A stretch of 43,747 bases of DNA from Pelagophyceae sp. CCMP2097 (taxonomy: Eukaryota; Sar; Pelagophyceae), in NCBI GenBank assembly GCA_026770575.1, contig MU657270.1, positions 1-43,747 on the forward strand. The letters run 5' to 3'. The position numbers were made by a program, and so were the translations under genes. Positions 9,927-19,674 of the stretch are shown here, one piece after another (position 1 is the stretch's first letter; each line of letters starts with the position of its first letter). A model generated the notes under the pieces. The model searched no databases. It was not told the origin of the DNA and saw only the letters and a list, made by a program, of their open reading frames with translations.

Positions 9927-10849
9927 TCACTTGGCGCCGCTCCGATGGTCGTGCCGCCGAGAAACTTTCGATTCGGCGGCCGAGGGATGGCTTCGTCGGC
10001 GGACTTCTTTGGCATCCGAGGCGTCGTCCGAGTCGTCGCCTTTGGATTCGCCGTCGGCTTTGGCGCCGGCGAGCGAAAAACCGCCGCGGGGCCGCCGTCG
10101 CCGCCGCTCGAGGCCTTCGGCGGGCGCGACGTCGGGCGCCTCGAGCGCGCACGCGCGGTAGTCCGCCTCGGCGCGGTCGACCGTGCGCGCTTCGTCGTCG
10201 CTCGACGTCGCCCGCCAGTCGTCCTCGTCGCGCAGGCAGTGCCACGCCGTGGTACCGCGGTGCTCCGAGATGGCGCCTAAAAGTCGCCGATGAACAATCA
10301 AGTCCCCGTTTCGTCACTTTGAAACGTGTCGTCTGCACAGTGCGGCGAGGCCCGCCCCGGGTCACACGGTTCCGGCGTACCCGGGTGCGGCGCGTTGAGG
10401 AAGACCGGGTCCTTGGCAGGGGCGCGCATCGCCGCGGGCGCACATACAGCGGAAGGCGGCTTCGCGACAGCTTGTGGCTGCGCCGCGTCCACGAGGTGCC
10501 AGACCTTGACGTCGGGGTTCCATCGCGCCACGTACCTACGTCGCGGAGGACGCTGGAGCATGCTCTGGAGGCGCGTCGAGGATCGTGGAGGATCCGCAGC
10601 CTCGTCGGATTTTCGATCTTTCGCAGACGCCGCGACTTACAGCCCGTGCTTCTTCGCGCCCGCCGCGGCACGCGAGCCCTCCGCGCCCAGCGCGGCCGGG
10701 GCATAGCGCGTCTGCGCGCTCTCCCAGCCCTCGAGGGGCAGCAGCACTTCTTCCTCCTCGTTCACCGCCTCGCGCGCCCGCGGCGCCGCGCTCAGCAGCG
10801 TCGCGAGCAGCGTCGCGGGAGGCCCGCCCCTGGACTCGTCGTCGGACAT
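9927..10849 (-). CDS. Acidic hypothetical protein (3 exons, 258 aa)
   Basis: I do not recognise this family. Exons (minus) 10849-10641, 10535-10318 and 10276-9927 sum to 259 codons. The first donor is a near-perfect GTAAGT and the second intron is only 41 bp. The protein starts MSDDES, has an acidic helix NEEEEVLLPLEGWESAQ, then YVARWNPDVKVWHLVDAAQ, a Pro-rich middle and TTAWHCLRDEDDWRATSSDD. It ends in a low-complexity Arg/Ser/Asp tail. The two WH-containing segments look like a folded core. It lies between the Nudix and the PARP-finger/HhH genes on the same strand. Confidence 0.75.
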
Positions 10850-11028
10850 CGGCTCGCGTGGCGGCACCCAACCGGCCGTTGACTGGCCCCAAAAAAGTGG
10901 TCCCCAAGCGGGGAATCGCTAAATGTTTGGCGAGTGTTTTGGCCTGTGCGGGCGCAACCGCGCGCAAGCCCATAGACTTTAGCAGGGTGTCGAGCGCCTT
11001 TGCGGCTCGTGGGCTCGGCCGAGAGGGC

Positions 11029-12626
11029 TCAGACTGCGTTCTTGAACTGCTCGAGCGCCTCCATCCTGCCCGTGGAGAGGAACTCGTCGATCTTCGTGCC
11101 AGAGCTCTTGCCAATGTTCGCGAGCCTGCGAAGACGTTTGAGGAAAAAGCTTCTCTGTGCCGCGTTCGTTCCGACACGATGGCGTCGAGGGGGCGCCGCG
11201 GCTCACTTTTGGGCTTGCTTGCCAGAGGTGATGGGCTCCGTGTGCTTCTGGAGCGCCTCGAAGACCTAGGCGCCGCCCCATCGCGCGCGCGGGCCGCGGG
11301 TCAAGCGCGCGGCCCGAAAGGAGCTACCTTCTTGAAGGCGACGCCCTTCATAGTGTCGCCGTTCTTAAAGTTGAAGGTGGAGAGGTCGGAGAACGCGCCC
11401 GCAAGGCCGCGGTTCTCCTCGCAGTCGACCTCGATGACCTTTGCCACGCCGAACTGCTCCTCGGCAGCCTTGATGATCGCGCCCACGTCCACGACGTCGC
11501 CCTGCCGGCACTGCAGCACCAGAGGGCCCATCAGCTTGCCTAGAGACGCGCTCACGAAAAGGCGCGCCCGCGCAGACGCCTCTCGCGTCGGCCTCTTACG
11601 CGCGGCGTCGTCGTCCGGCGGCAGCGCGAGCGCGCGTTCTCGGCACCGCGTCACGAGCCTGCGAGGCACGTCGCCGATGGCGCGCGCCGCTGCGCGGTTG
11701 GCGCGGTGGGACGCACTCGGCCGCGAGCGCCTTGAGCTCCGCGGGCCCTGAGACGCCCTCGCGCGTCTCGTCGGGGATGGGCGGCCGCTCCGCCTTGGCC
11801 TTCTTCTTCGGCGCGGGCTTGGCCTCGATGTCCTCGTCGCCAGCCTCGGCCTCGGCCTTTGGCTTGCGCTTCTTGGGCGGCTCCTTGGGCGGGAACTGCA
11901 CGTCGCTACGAGGGGCCGCGCTCGACGCGAAAACGGGCGGCGAGGCATGGGGGCGGCGGAGGCGGGGCGCCGGGCCGCGCGGGTCGTGGAACTGCTCGAG
12001 CAGCGTCGTCAAATTCGCCCGGTCCTGCGGGGAGCGTAGTCGGCCCCGCGCTCGGCGCGCCTCCAAAGTGCCTCTTTCGTCGGCGGGCCTCCGCACCGCC
12101 TCCGTCAGCTCGTCGAAGCCGGCGAGGTCCTGCGGCGACTGGAGCTGCGCGTCCTTCTTGCCTGCGCGGGGCGGCTGCGTTTGCGGCGTCCGGCCCTTAT
12201 CGCGGCTCACGCATGCGCGACATCATCTGGAAGAAGGGCAGCTGCTTGAACCATGCGGTCATGAGAATGGGCTCGTCGCCGCCGCGCGACGTCGGCGTCA
12301 CCTTGCCGAGGCGCATCTCTCCTTTCTCGATGAGCTCCGAAGACCTACAGCCCGCACCCCTCGGCGCCGCGCCGCAAATGCGCGTGCGACGCGTCGCCCG
12401 CGGCGGGCGGCGCCGGGGGAAATTCGTAGAAAAGGCCCGCTCGCGCGCCGCCGCCGTCGACGACGCGTCGGGGCCCGCCGCACAGTTTGGAACCGGCCTC
12501 AACAGCTTTCAAACCGGGAGACGATGCGCGTCGACGGCGCTGCCGCGGCCGCCTCGGTGGCACGCACCCCTTGCACTTGCCGCGCCCCGTCTTGGCGTAC
12601 TCGACGGTGTACGAGATGTCCGCCAT
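11029..12626 (-). CDS. PARP-type finger plus pol-beta-type HhH protein (8 exons, 330 aa)
   Basis: Exons (minus) 12626-12568, 12344-12211, 12161-12097, 12024-11717, 11658-11600, 11539-11328, 11265-11207 and 11125-11029 sum to 331 codons. Residues 1-110 align with a PARP-type zinc finger: ISYTVEYAKTGRGKCK, IEKGEMRLGK, TAWFKQLPFF, LAGFDELTEADRANL. A Lys-rich nuclear-localisation-like linker follows (PPKKRKPKAE, PKKKAKAE). The last ~85 residues are a helix-hairpin-helix of the DNA polymerase beta N-terminal type: EPITSGKQAQKLANIGKSSG then KIDEFLSTG. PARP fingers and pol-beta HhH both bind nicked or gapped DNA, so a DNA-damage role is inferred. In this splice model three of four zinc ligands are replaced (Cys18 kept; Ser21, Lys53, Pro56), so zinc binding is doubtful. 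No catalytic domain is present. An in-frame ATG at 12731 is an alternative start. Confidence 0.85.
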
Positions 12627-12843
12627 CGTCGCGCACGCTCTCTCTCCCGACCCGAAGAATTTGAAAACAAGTCCTGCAGCTAAGAGCTCGAGATGTTGGG
12701 AGGCCGCTTTGGAGGCGCCACTTGTCGCCAAGGTTCTCGACGCGCCGACTCGTGTTCGGACCTCGGACCCAGAGCCGTAGCCGCAACCCTCCTGCCTCCG
12801 TCGCCGGCTCCGGACGTCTGGGTTGATTCTCGATTGGATTGTA

Positions 12844-13968
12844 TCACTCGAACGAGACGTCGGTGAGGAGGCACTCTTCCGGAAACCCCTCGTCGCCGGC
12901 GGCGGGCCGTCGGAGAAGGTGCGCGCGGAGGCTGTAGACGGGCTTGAAGGCCCGCAGGTTTGCGCCCATGGTGGCTCGGACGACGTCGCCCTCGGCGACG
13001 AAGATTGAGCCGTTTTTGACGCAGTTCAGCCGGACGACCGGGTTGGCCCACGACGTGCCCGGCCACGCCGACGAGAAGGCAGTCCGCGCCGTCGGGGCGT
13101 GCGGCGAATCAAAGTGTCGGCGGTCCAGCGTGAACGGCTCGTCGGTGAGCATGTCGCAGGTGAGGAAGCAGGAAAAGCCCCCCAGCAAGCCGTCTCTTTC
13201 AACAGTAAAGTCAACGGTCGTCTCGCACACCGCTGAGAGGCGGCCCGGCTTGCTGTAGTCCAGGAGCTCGAACGCGCGCGGTGCTGCCAGAGCGTGCTTG
13301 GCAAAGTCGAAGCCGTGGATGCGCAGCGTCGCCGCCTCGGGCGGCGGCACGAGCATGGGCAGCCCTCGCGCGTCGATGACCTGCAGCTCCGCGGGCACGC
13401 ACCAGCTCCGCGCCGACGCCGGGATGGACACGGTGCCCGAATGGCAGAGGCGCGGCACCGCGGCGCGGATGATGGCCGCCGAGCTCTCGCGACCGGCGAT
13501 CTCGCCCAGGAGCTCGTGCACGAGCACGTCGGCCTTTTCCGGGAGGGTCACCGCCGACGCCGCGCCGTAGACGACGGTGATGGACGCGTCGAGGCCCGCC
13601 TTCGTCACCGCGCGCCGCGCCGCCTCATACGCCTCGAAGTTGGCCTCGATGGCGTAGACGTGGTCGGCGCCCGCGCGCGCGGCCTCGATGGCGAGGAGCG
13701 CGAAGCAGCCGGTGCCGACGTCGACGACGACGTGGTGCGGCTGGACGACGGCGCGGAGCGCTCTTGCGTAGGCGTCCGTCCGCGCGGTGTCATCCCTCAT
13801 CTCCTCGTACTCGGACGTCGTGAACTCGCGCAGCTGCTCCGCCTGCGAGGCGAGGGAGCGCCGTAGCAGCGGCGCACTGCGGTGGCGCGACTGCGCGGCG
13901 CGACCCGTCAACGCACTCCGCGAAACGGAAGCCACCGCCGCCGCGACGGTGCGCGAGTATACGCGCAT
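12844..13968 (-). CDS. Protein arginine methyltransferase-like protein (374 aa, single exon)
   Basis: S-adenosylmethionine-dependent methyltransferase of the PRMT type. Motif I is VVVDVGTGCFALLAIEAARAG, shorter in core form GTGCFALLA; the acidic AdoMet ligand follows in VYAIEAN. The double-E loop region reads HELLGEIAGRE with two glutamates, as in PRMTs that methylate protein arginines. The C-terminal half is beta-rich, consistent with the PRMT barrel. The third Gly of motif I is Phe, a deviation. The first ~40 residues are rich in Arg, Ser and Ala without acids, which suggests organelle targeting, so the substrate may be in a mitochondrion or plastid. The gene is intron-free, unlike most neighbours. 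Its ATG lies 189 bp from the stop of the next minus-strand gene. Confidence 0.85.
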   Translation of the reverse strand: MRVYSRTVAAAVASVSRSALTGRAAQSRHRSAPLLRRSLASQAEQLREFTTSEYEEMRDDTARTDAYARALRAVVQPHHVVVDVGTGCFALLAIEAARAGADHVYAIEANFEAYEAARRAVTKAGLDASITVVYGAASAVTLPEKADVLVHELLGEIAGRESSAAIIRAAVPRLCHSGTVSIPASARSWCVPAELQVIDARGLPMLVPPPEAATLRIHGFDFAKHALAAPRAFELLDYSKPGRLSAVCETTVDFTVERDGLLGGFSCFLTCDMLTDEPFTLDRRHFDSPHAPTARTAFSSAWPGTSWANPVVRLNCVKNGSIFVAEGDVVRATMGANLRAFKPVYSLRAHLLRRPAAGDEGFPEECLLTDVSFE

Positions 13969-14157
13969 CGCCGCTGCCGGGGCCCGCCGAGGGCGCCGCC
14001 GCCGCCAACGCGCGCGGCGCGCTGCAGATGCACGTCGCTTTTGTAGAAGTGTCCTCAGCTTTTAGTCACGGAATCGGGCGACCATTTGAAGAAGCGAGGG
14101 TTGGAGTAGGGTTGGAGACGTCACGATCGAGAGGAGACCGTCGCTTTTACAGTAGTC

Positions 14158-16767
14158 CTATGCCTTTGGGCGCATCATCCTCGACGACCGTCCTCGAGAC
14201 GTTGTCGCGGCGGGTTGCGCCGCAACGACGACGGGCGGCGCCTCTTCGACGGCAGGAGGCGCCGCTCCTCGCCTCATCGGCCTCGACGGGCGAGACGGCG
14301 GGGCGGCGGCGGACCGAGGCGGCAGTGCTGCGACGGCGTGCGGTGCTTGGAGCGCGCGCGGCGAGGCGACGGCGGGTTGCGCCGCATCGGCCGACTTGGG
14401 GCGGAACTGCCTCGCCGAGCGTCCGCGCGCCGAAGGAGCGACGGCGGGAGCCGCTTCTTGTTCCGCGGCGCTTTCGACGGCGGGTTGCGCCGCCTCGGCC
14501 GACTTGGGGCGGAACTGCCTCGCCGAGCGTCCGCGCGCCGACGGAGCAACGGCGGGAGCCGCTTTTTGTTCCGCGGCGCTCTCGGCGGCGCCCCGCGCTT
14601 CCGTGGCCTGGGCTTCCGCCGCCATGACTTCCGCCGCTTGCGCTTCCACGGCCTTGGCTTCCGCGGCCTGGGCTCCAGAGGCCTTGTTGCGCCGCGCTCG
14701 GAACTGCGTGGCGGCGCGGACGAGGTTTTCCGCGCACTTGCCCTGCGACTTGAGTGACCGCCTCAGCGCCATTCCCGCGACGGTCTCGAAGAACGCGTCT
14801 TCGGCGGCGCCGGCGCCCGTCGCGAGGTGCGCGAGGACGTGGCCGCGGCCTTCGGCGGCCCGCAGCGCGGCGTGCGCGACGTCGGCCGACTTGCCCGCGG
14901 CTTCGAGGTCAAGGCGCGCCGCGGCGACGTCGGCGCCGTCGGCGGGCCGCACGGCAAAGCCGTGCGCCGCAGAAGTCTTCAGGTCCGCGCCGACGTGGCC
15001 CGCGTCGAGCTTGCGCCGCCGTTTTTCGACGTCTTCCTCCAGCGCCGCCGCCAGCTTTGCCCGCGCCTCGTCGACTTTTTGGGCCCATTCCGTTACGGCG
15101 CTGCGCGTCTCGGCGCGGTGCGCGTCGTGGAACCCGGCGACGACGCGGGCGTATTCCGCCGACGCTTTTCGCGAAAAGTAGTGCTTGCTCGACTGCGCGA
15201 CCCACCAGTACGCGCCGGCCTGCCGCGCCGAGATCGCGGCCTCCCATTGCCGCAGCTCGGCGGCGAGGTCGGGGCGCGCGAGGCCGTCGACGGCGCCGTC
15301 GACGAACGCCGCAATGTGCCCTCGGCGCTGCGGCGTCAGGAACTTTGTGGAGAGGTAGTTTTCCACGGAGAGGCGGCCCTTGTAGGCGAGGGCCGCCTCG
15401 GGGGCGCTCAACGTGCAGTCGACGTCAGAGTGAATGAGTTCTTGCAAGTCGTCGAGGCCCCACTCTTTGACGAGTGCGCCAAACGTCGGCGTCTCCTCTG
15501 CGATGCAGCCTTCTTCGACGCCGCAGCGGTAGCAGCCGTCCGCGTCGAGGAACCACCCGTGGGTTCGATGGACTTCGTCGTCGCAGCAGCGCGCCGAGCG
15601 CAGGTGCAATATGGCCGGGTGCCGCAGGAGAGGCGGCACTGTAAAGTCGGGCCGCGGCGCGACCAAGGGCGTTGAAGAATGCGGCGAGAACGCGGCGAGG
15701 CGCGGCGGCGCCGGCAGCGCCTGCCGCGTGAGCGGCGGCGGCGCCGCCGAAACGGGCCCGACGCCGAACGCGTGGGCCTCGTCCGTCGGCGAAACGCGGC
15801 CGAGGCCCTTGCCGCGGCGCCAGCGGCTCCGGCCGATCTCGGCGAGGCCGTCGAGGGAGAAGGGCGCCTGTTGGCAGAGCCGCGCGCCCTCGACGTGCTT
15901 CCAGGAGCAGCAGTAGCCGCGGCCCTCGCGCGCGCCGCCGCCGACCCACTCGGCGAGGCGCAGCGCCAACGGCGCCGCCGACGGCGCGGGGCCGACGAGA
16001 AACGGGTCGCGCACCACGGCCGTCGCGTCCGCCGTCGCCACGGCCGGGCGGCAGCGCTTCCAGTCTTCGAACGTTTGCTTCTCGGACGCCAACGGCCGCC
16101 GCGTATCCGCCGTCACGCGCCACGTCTGCTTCACGTGCGTCTCCAGCGCCTCGTCAAGAGGGACGACGCCGCAGATCTCGCGACCGTCGGGGCACATGCT
16201 CAGCATGCGGTAAAACGCTTCGACGAACTCGACGCACTGCACGGCGCGCCGCCGCGCGTCCGAGACGTCGCGGATCAGCCCCGCCGCCTCGAGCGGCGTC
16301 AGCTTCAAGTCGAGCGAGGCGCCGCAGTACGCGGCGAGCTTCGGGGCGTCGACGTCGTCGCCGGCGAACTCGCGGTGCCACCCGTGGAGGAACGCGGGGC
16401 GCCTTTCCTTGAGGCGCACGGCCACGGCCACGTGCATCAGCCGCCGGCTGCGCGCGAGGCGGACGACGTCGAGCACGTCCACGGCGTTCCCCGGCAGCTC
16501 GCCGCCGTCGGCCGCCAGGCGCAAGATGGCCTCGTCGGCGACGATGGCCTCCAAAGCCTCGTGGAGCTGCGGCCGCGCGAGCTTGCCGCCGCCGCGCTCA
16601 AAGCAGAGCACGAGCATGAAGAGCTCGTGCAGCGTCGCGGCGCCCTCGCACCACCGCCGCAGCTTGCGCGCCAGCGCGCCGCGCCGCTTCAAAGGCTCGG
16701 GCGGCGTGTGCAACGCGAGCCAGTCGCGCAGCCCCTCGCCGTCGTCGATCCACGGGTACGACGGCAT
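14158..16767 (-). CDS. 869-aa protein of unknown function with repeated C-terminal motif
   Basis: One uninterrupted frame of 869 codons from an ATG, with consistent GC3-rich codon use. I do not recognise a domain. The first ~200 residues are predicted-helical. The middle has Cys/His-containing stretches (YCCSWKHVEGARLC, CCDDEVHRTHGWF, CYRCGVEEGC) that could bind metal. Residues ~560-680 look coiled-coil. The C-terminus is Ala/Glu-rich and then holds two near-identical ~38-residue repeats, each with VAPSARGRSARQFRPKSA, plus a terminal SRGRSSRMMRPKA echo. These basic RGRS-x3-RPK motifs may bind RNA or a partner. A 33-bp tandem repeat lies just upstream of the ATG. Confidence 0.75.
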   Translation of the reverse strand: MPSYPWIDDGEGLRDWLALHTPPEPLKRRGALARKLRRWCEGAATLHELFMLVLCFERGGGKLARPQLHEALEAIVADEAILRLAADGGELPGNAVDVLDVVRLARSRRLMHVAVAVRLKERRPAFLHGWHREFAGDDVDAPKLAAYCGASLDLKLTPLEAAGLIRDVSDARRRAVQCVEFVEAFYRMLSMCPDGREICGVVPLDEALETHVKQTWRVTADTRRPLASEKQTFEDWKRCRPAVATADATAVVRDPFLVGPAPSAAPLALRLAEWVGGGAREGRGYCCSWKHVEGARLCQQAPFSLDGLAEIGRSRWRRGKGLGRVSPTDEAHAFGVGPVSAAPPPLTRQALPAPPRLAAFSPHSSTPLVAPRPDFTVPPLLRHPAILHLRSARCCDDEVHRTHGWFLDADGCYRCGVEEGCIAEETPTFGALVKEWGLDDLQELIHSDVDCTLSAPEAALAYKGRLSVENYLSTKFLTPQRRGHIAAFVDGAVDGLARPDLAAELRQWEAAISARQAGAYWWVAQSSKHYFSRKASAEYARVVAGFHDAHRAETRSAVTEWAQKVDEARAKLAAALEEDVEKRRRKLDAGHVGADLKTSAAHGFAVRPADGADVAAARLDLEAAGKSADVAHAALRAAEGRGHVLAHLATGAGAAEDAFFETVAGMALRRSLKSQGKCAENLVRAATQFRARRNKASGAQAAEAKAVEAQAAEVMAAEAQATEARGAAESAAEQKAAPAVAPSARGRSARQFRPKSAEAAQPAVESAAEQEAAPAVAPSARGRSARQFRPKSADAAQPAVASPRALQAPHAVAALPPRSAAAPPSRPSRPMRRGAAPPAVEEAPPVVVAAQPAATTSRGRSSRMMRPKA

Positions 16768-16782
16768 GACCAGCCCGGGCGT

Positions 16783-16880
16783 CTCCCAAAGGGATGATCA
16801 CCCGCAGGACCTCACCTCCCAAAGGGATGATCACCCGCAGGACCTCGCCTCCCAAAGGGATGATCACCAGTAGGACCTCG
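16783..16880. repeat. Three-copy 33-bp tandem repeat
   Basis: Units begin at 16783, 16816 and 16849 with CTCCCAAAGGGATGATCACC. The first two are almost identical and the third diverges at its end. The array begins 15 bp upstream of the start codon of the 869-aa gene, so it lies in its 5' leader or core promoter. Too few and unspaced for a CRISPR array. Confidence 0.9.
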
Positions 16881-17088
16881 AGCAGAGCCACGAGCGCGCC
16901 CCGCTCGATCTCCTCCGAGTCTCGATCGCGAGCACCCTACGTACGGGTGGACGGTCACGATGTCGTTATGCTTTCGCCGAATTTGCGAATGTTCACATTT
17001 AGGGCTTTTCGGCGACAAGATTTGAAAAACGGCACCCTCCTCTCGAGGCCTCCGAGTCGAAGGGTTTGACACCGGGCTCCACGGCGGC

Positions 17089-17700
17089 ATGGAGGAGACC
17101 CTGTCGGAGTACGAGCAGCTGCGGGCGCGCAACATCCGGCGCAACGAGGAAGTCATGCGCGCCCTGGGCTTCACCAACGAGGACGTTTCGCTGCACCGCG
17201 CGCTGGCGCGGAAGACCAAGGCCCCGAAGCGCGACCGCGACGAGCCCGCCGGGCCGACGCGGCGGTCGACGCGGCTCCGCGGCGCGCAGGCCCCCAGCGC
17301 CGAAGAAAAACGCCAAGAGGCGGCGGCGGCGGCGCTCTCCAACGCGCACGCGTCCGAGGCCGCCCGGTGGGCCGGTCGGCAAGGCCGGGCAACGTGGGTC
17401 GGTACCGCGTCGTACAAGCACACGCTCAACCGCTTCCAACATATGTCGGGGGCCCCGGGGGAGAAGTCGCTCCGGACGAGGATGAAAAGGATCGAAGATC
17501 GAAAGGGCAAGAATGCCGTGGTCAAGATGCGCCACTTCGCGCGCGTCTGCTACCTCGAGGAGGCGTTCGACCTCTATGCGGTCGCCGCCGAAGCGCTCGA
17601 CCGCCTCATCGCCGTGCTCGGCGACGAAGGCGCCGACGACGACGACGACGACGAAAACGCCGACGACGCGCCGGGTGGACCCGGCCCCTCTCCGGCCTAA
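17089..17700 (+). CDS. RRSTR-motif nuclear-type hypothetical protein (203 aa)
   Basis: Single-exon frame from ATG to TAA. The N-terminus EYEQLRARNIRRNEEVMRAL followed by a basic segment and RRSTRLRG resembles a short N-terminal module seen in many eukaryotic chromatin-associated proteins (for example WDR76-like). The middle is helical with YKHTLNRFQHM and KMRHFARVCYLEEAFDLY. The C-terminus has an Asp tract. No catalytic motif is visible. A nuclear or DNA-binding role is inference from the basic RRSTR module only. Confidence 0.65.
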   Translation: MEETLSEYEQLRARNIRRNEEVMRALGFTNEDVSLHRALARKTKAPKRDRDEPAGPTRRSTRLRGAQAPSAEEKRQEAAAAALSNAHASEAARWAGRQGRATWVGTASYKHTLNRFQHMSGAPGEKSLRTRMKRIEDRKGKNAVVKMRHFARVCYLEEAFDLYAVAAEALDRLIAVLGDEGADDDDDDENADDAPGGPGPSPA

Positions 17701-18121
17701 AGAGGTCGTGTGCGAGCTCCCGTGCTCGGAATGCTCCCAACCGCCGGATGCGTGCTCGGCATCGAGCACCGTTATGTTCATAACGCCCAGGCTGTTGTTT
17801 ATTCTCGCGTCGCGGCGTGATCGGGACGACGAAGTGAGTTTTGTTCGGAGTAGCGTCGCCAAAAAAAAGAACTTTTGGGTGTCTGCAGGGTCGACCCAGG
17901 GTCTAGATCTGGACGTCCGATCGAGGCTCTAGTAGACTATCGACCCGCGATCGCGCGCCGCGCTCACCAGTACTTGGCGCCCGGGGTCCTCCGCATCTCC
18001 GCGTGCTGCTCAGCAGACTCCCTGCAACCGGCCGTTCAAGTCGGCGGCTCTAGAGGTCGACGCTCGGTCGGGGACCGAGGAGCGGCCGGGGTCGCGGTCG
18101 CGCTCGCCTCGTGCGAGAGGC
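17701..18121. other. Intergenic spacer
   Basis: Spacer between two plus-strand genes. No gene, repeat or clear motif seen. It must contain the promoter and leader of the SET-domain gene. Confidence 0.5.
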
Positions 18122-19570
18122 ATGGCGCTGTGGTGGCGCGTCGTTCTCCTCACGCAGGTGGCGCACGCGGCCGCGGCCGCGTCGCACGCCGGCGCGCCGG
18201 ATCCCATTTCAGCGCTGCGGCGCGACCTCGAGCGGCACGGCGCCGCCTTCTTGCCGTTTCGCGTCGATGACGCCGGCGGCGAGCGGCGCGTCGTCGCCGC
18301 TGTGGCGATTTCCGCCGGCGCCGTCGTGCTGCGGCTGCCGCGAAGCTGCCTCGTCTTTGCAGACGCCGGCGCCGCAGCGGCGTGCGTCGACGACCTCGAC
18401 AACGCAGACGCCTTGGCCGTGTGGATCTTATCAAACCCGGAAAGCGCCTACGTATCGACGCTGCCGACGGCCGCGGACCTGTCGCACCTGCCGGTGTACT
18501 GGGCCGATTCAGAGGCGCTCCGAGGCACGGACGTCTACGAGGACCTCCTCTCGCGCCAAAATCACGACGCCCAACTCTTCGCCGGCAGTTTAGCGCTGCG
18601 CCAACTCTGCGCCGGCGACGCCGCGAACTGGAAATGGGCCAAGGCCTGCGTCCGCAGCCGCGCGTTTACCGTGCCAAAGGGTGCGGGCGGCGACGAAGAC
18701 GAAGACGAAGACGACGACGACGACGACGATTTGGAGTCGGTCGCTTTTCCCCGGCTCGCCGCGGCGTCTTCCTCGGACGTGCCATGCCTGGTACCCCTCG
18801 TCGACATGCTGAACCACGTCGGCCAGGGCGTCTCTTCGCCTAACTGCGAGTGGGGCGTGGAGCGAGAAACGGGCGATTTTGTCGTGCGCTGTATTTCCGA
18901 CTGCAAGGAAGGTGCCGAGCTCGTCCACTCGTACGGCGACCTCTCGGCGGCGCACTCTTTGCTGAACTACGGCTTTGTGGCGTCGCACCTCGAGTTCCGC
19001 AACCACGACGCCGCATTGTTGACGATAGACCTGCCCGAGGGCGCGTCGCAGCTCTTGCGCAAATTTTGGCGCCGCGAAGGCTTCCAGCACGGCAGGGCCA
19101 TCTGCGTCGGCGTACCCGGCGACCGCGGCGCCGCGGAGCAACTGCTCTCGCTCTGCCGCTGCGCGGCGGCCACGGACGGCGAGGCCGAGGCCCTCCTCGC
19201 CCAAGACGGGCCCGCGGAAAGCGCGGCACCGAAACCGTTGAGCTGGCGCAACGAGCGCGCCGCGCTGGCGCTCCTCGAAAACGCCGCGGAAGCGCGCCTC
19301 GCCGCGCACCCGAGGTCCGTCGACGAAGACGAGCGCCTCGTAGCAGACCTCGAAGCGTCCGCGGGAGCGCGCGACGCGCTCCACGCCGCGCGCGTTTCAC
19401 TCGCGGAGAAGCGCGTGCTCGTGCACTGGCGCGCCGTTTCGCGCGCGGCGAAGCAGCTCCTGCAAGCCACGGACGTCGAAGGGGCGTTTAACACGGGTCT
19501 CTACTATGCCGCGCTCCTCGACGACTTGTCGCTCAGCGAACGATACTTGGACGACGACGCGCCGCCATAA
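18122..19570 (+). CDS. SET-domain protein, SETD3/Rubisco-LSMT-like (482 aa)
   Basis: Lysine- or histidine-methyltransferase of the SETD3/LSMT class. The catalytic SET signatures are present: VPLVDMLNHV (NH motif that binds AdoMet) and LVHSYGDLSAAHSLLNYGFV, with the catalytic Tyr in SYG and the closing YGF. The C-terminal ~200 residues correspond to the Rubisco-LSMT substrate-binding helical domain. The N-terminus is a clear hydrophobic signal peptide (about residues 1-20, ending AAAAAS), so the protein enters the secretory route; in an alga with a secondary plastid this could lead to the plastid. An acidic tract (EDEDEDDDDD) interrupts the iSET region. Single exon. The gene converges on the coiled-coil gene, with 104 bp between stops. 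Confidence 0.88.
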   Translation: MALWWRVVLLTQVAHAAAAASHAGAPDPISALRRDLERHGAAFLPFRVDDAGGERRVVAAVAISAGAVVLRLPRSCLVFADAGAAAACVDDLDNADALAVWILSNPESAYVSTLPTAADLSHLPVYWADSEALRGTDVYEDLLSRQNHDAQLFAGSLALRQLCAGDAANWKWAKACVRSRAFTVPKGAGGDEDEDEDDDDDDDLESVAFPRLAAASSSDVPCLVPLVDMLNHVGQGVSSPNCEWGVERETGDFVVRCISDCKEGAELVHSYGDLSAAHSLLNYGFVASHLEFRNHDAALLTIDLPEGASQLLRKFWRREGFQHGRAICVGVPGDRGAAEQLLSLCRCAAATDGEAEALLAQDGPAESAAPKPLSWRNERAALALLENAAEARLAAHPRSVDEDERLVADLEASAGARDALHAARVSLAEKRVLVHWRAVSRAAKQLLQATDVEGAFNTGLYYAALLDDLSLSERYLDDDAPP

Positions 19571-19674
19571 AGTCGTAACGAAAAACATTCGTTACGTGGT
19601 ACGATTGTACCTTAAGGTCACACATGGTTCACAAGCGACCCTGCGGGTCTTGATCGCGTCGTCTTGATCGCGTC

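Noticed and set aside
9797..10015. Coding frame with repeated RVVDE units
   Set aside because: The apparent peptide repeat comes from a two-copy DNA duplication in a spacer, with no start, family match or partner exon.
15679..16797. Plus-strand open frame (372 codons) opposite the 869-aa gene
   Set aside because: GC-rich antisense shadow without motifs; the minus frame has normal amino-acid composition and an ATG.
16783..16880. CRISPR array
   Set aside because: Only three contiguous units with no unique spacers, in a eukaryotic genome.
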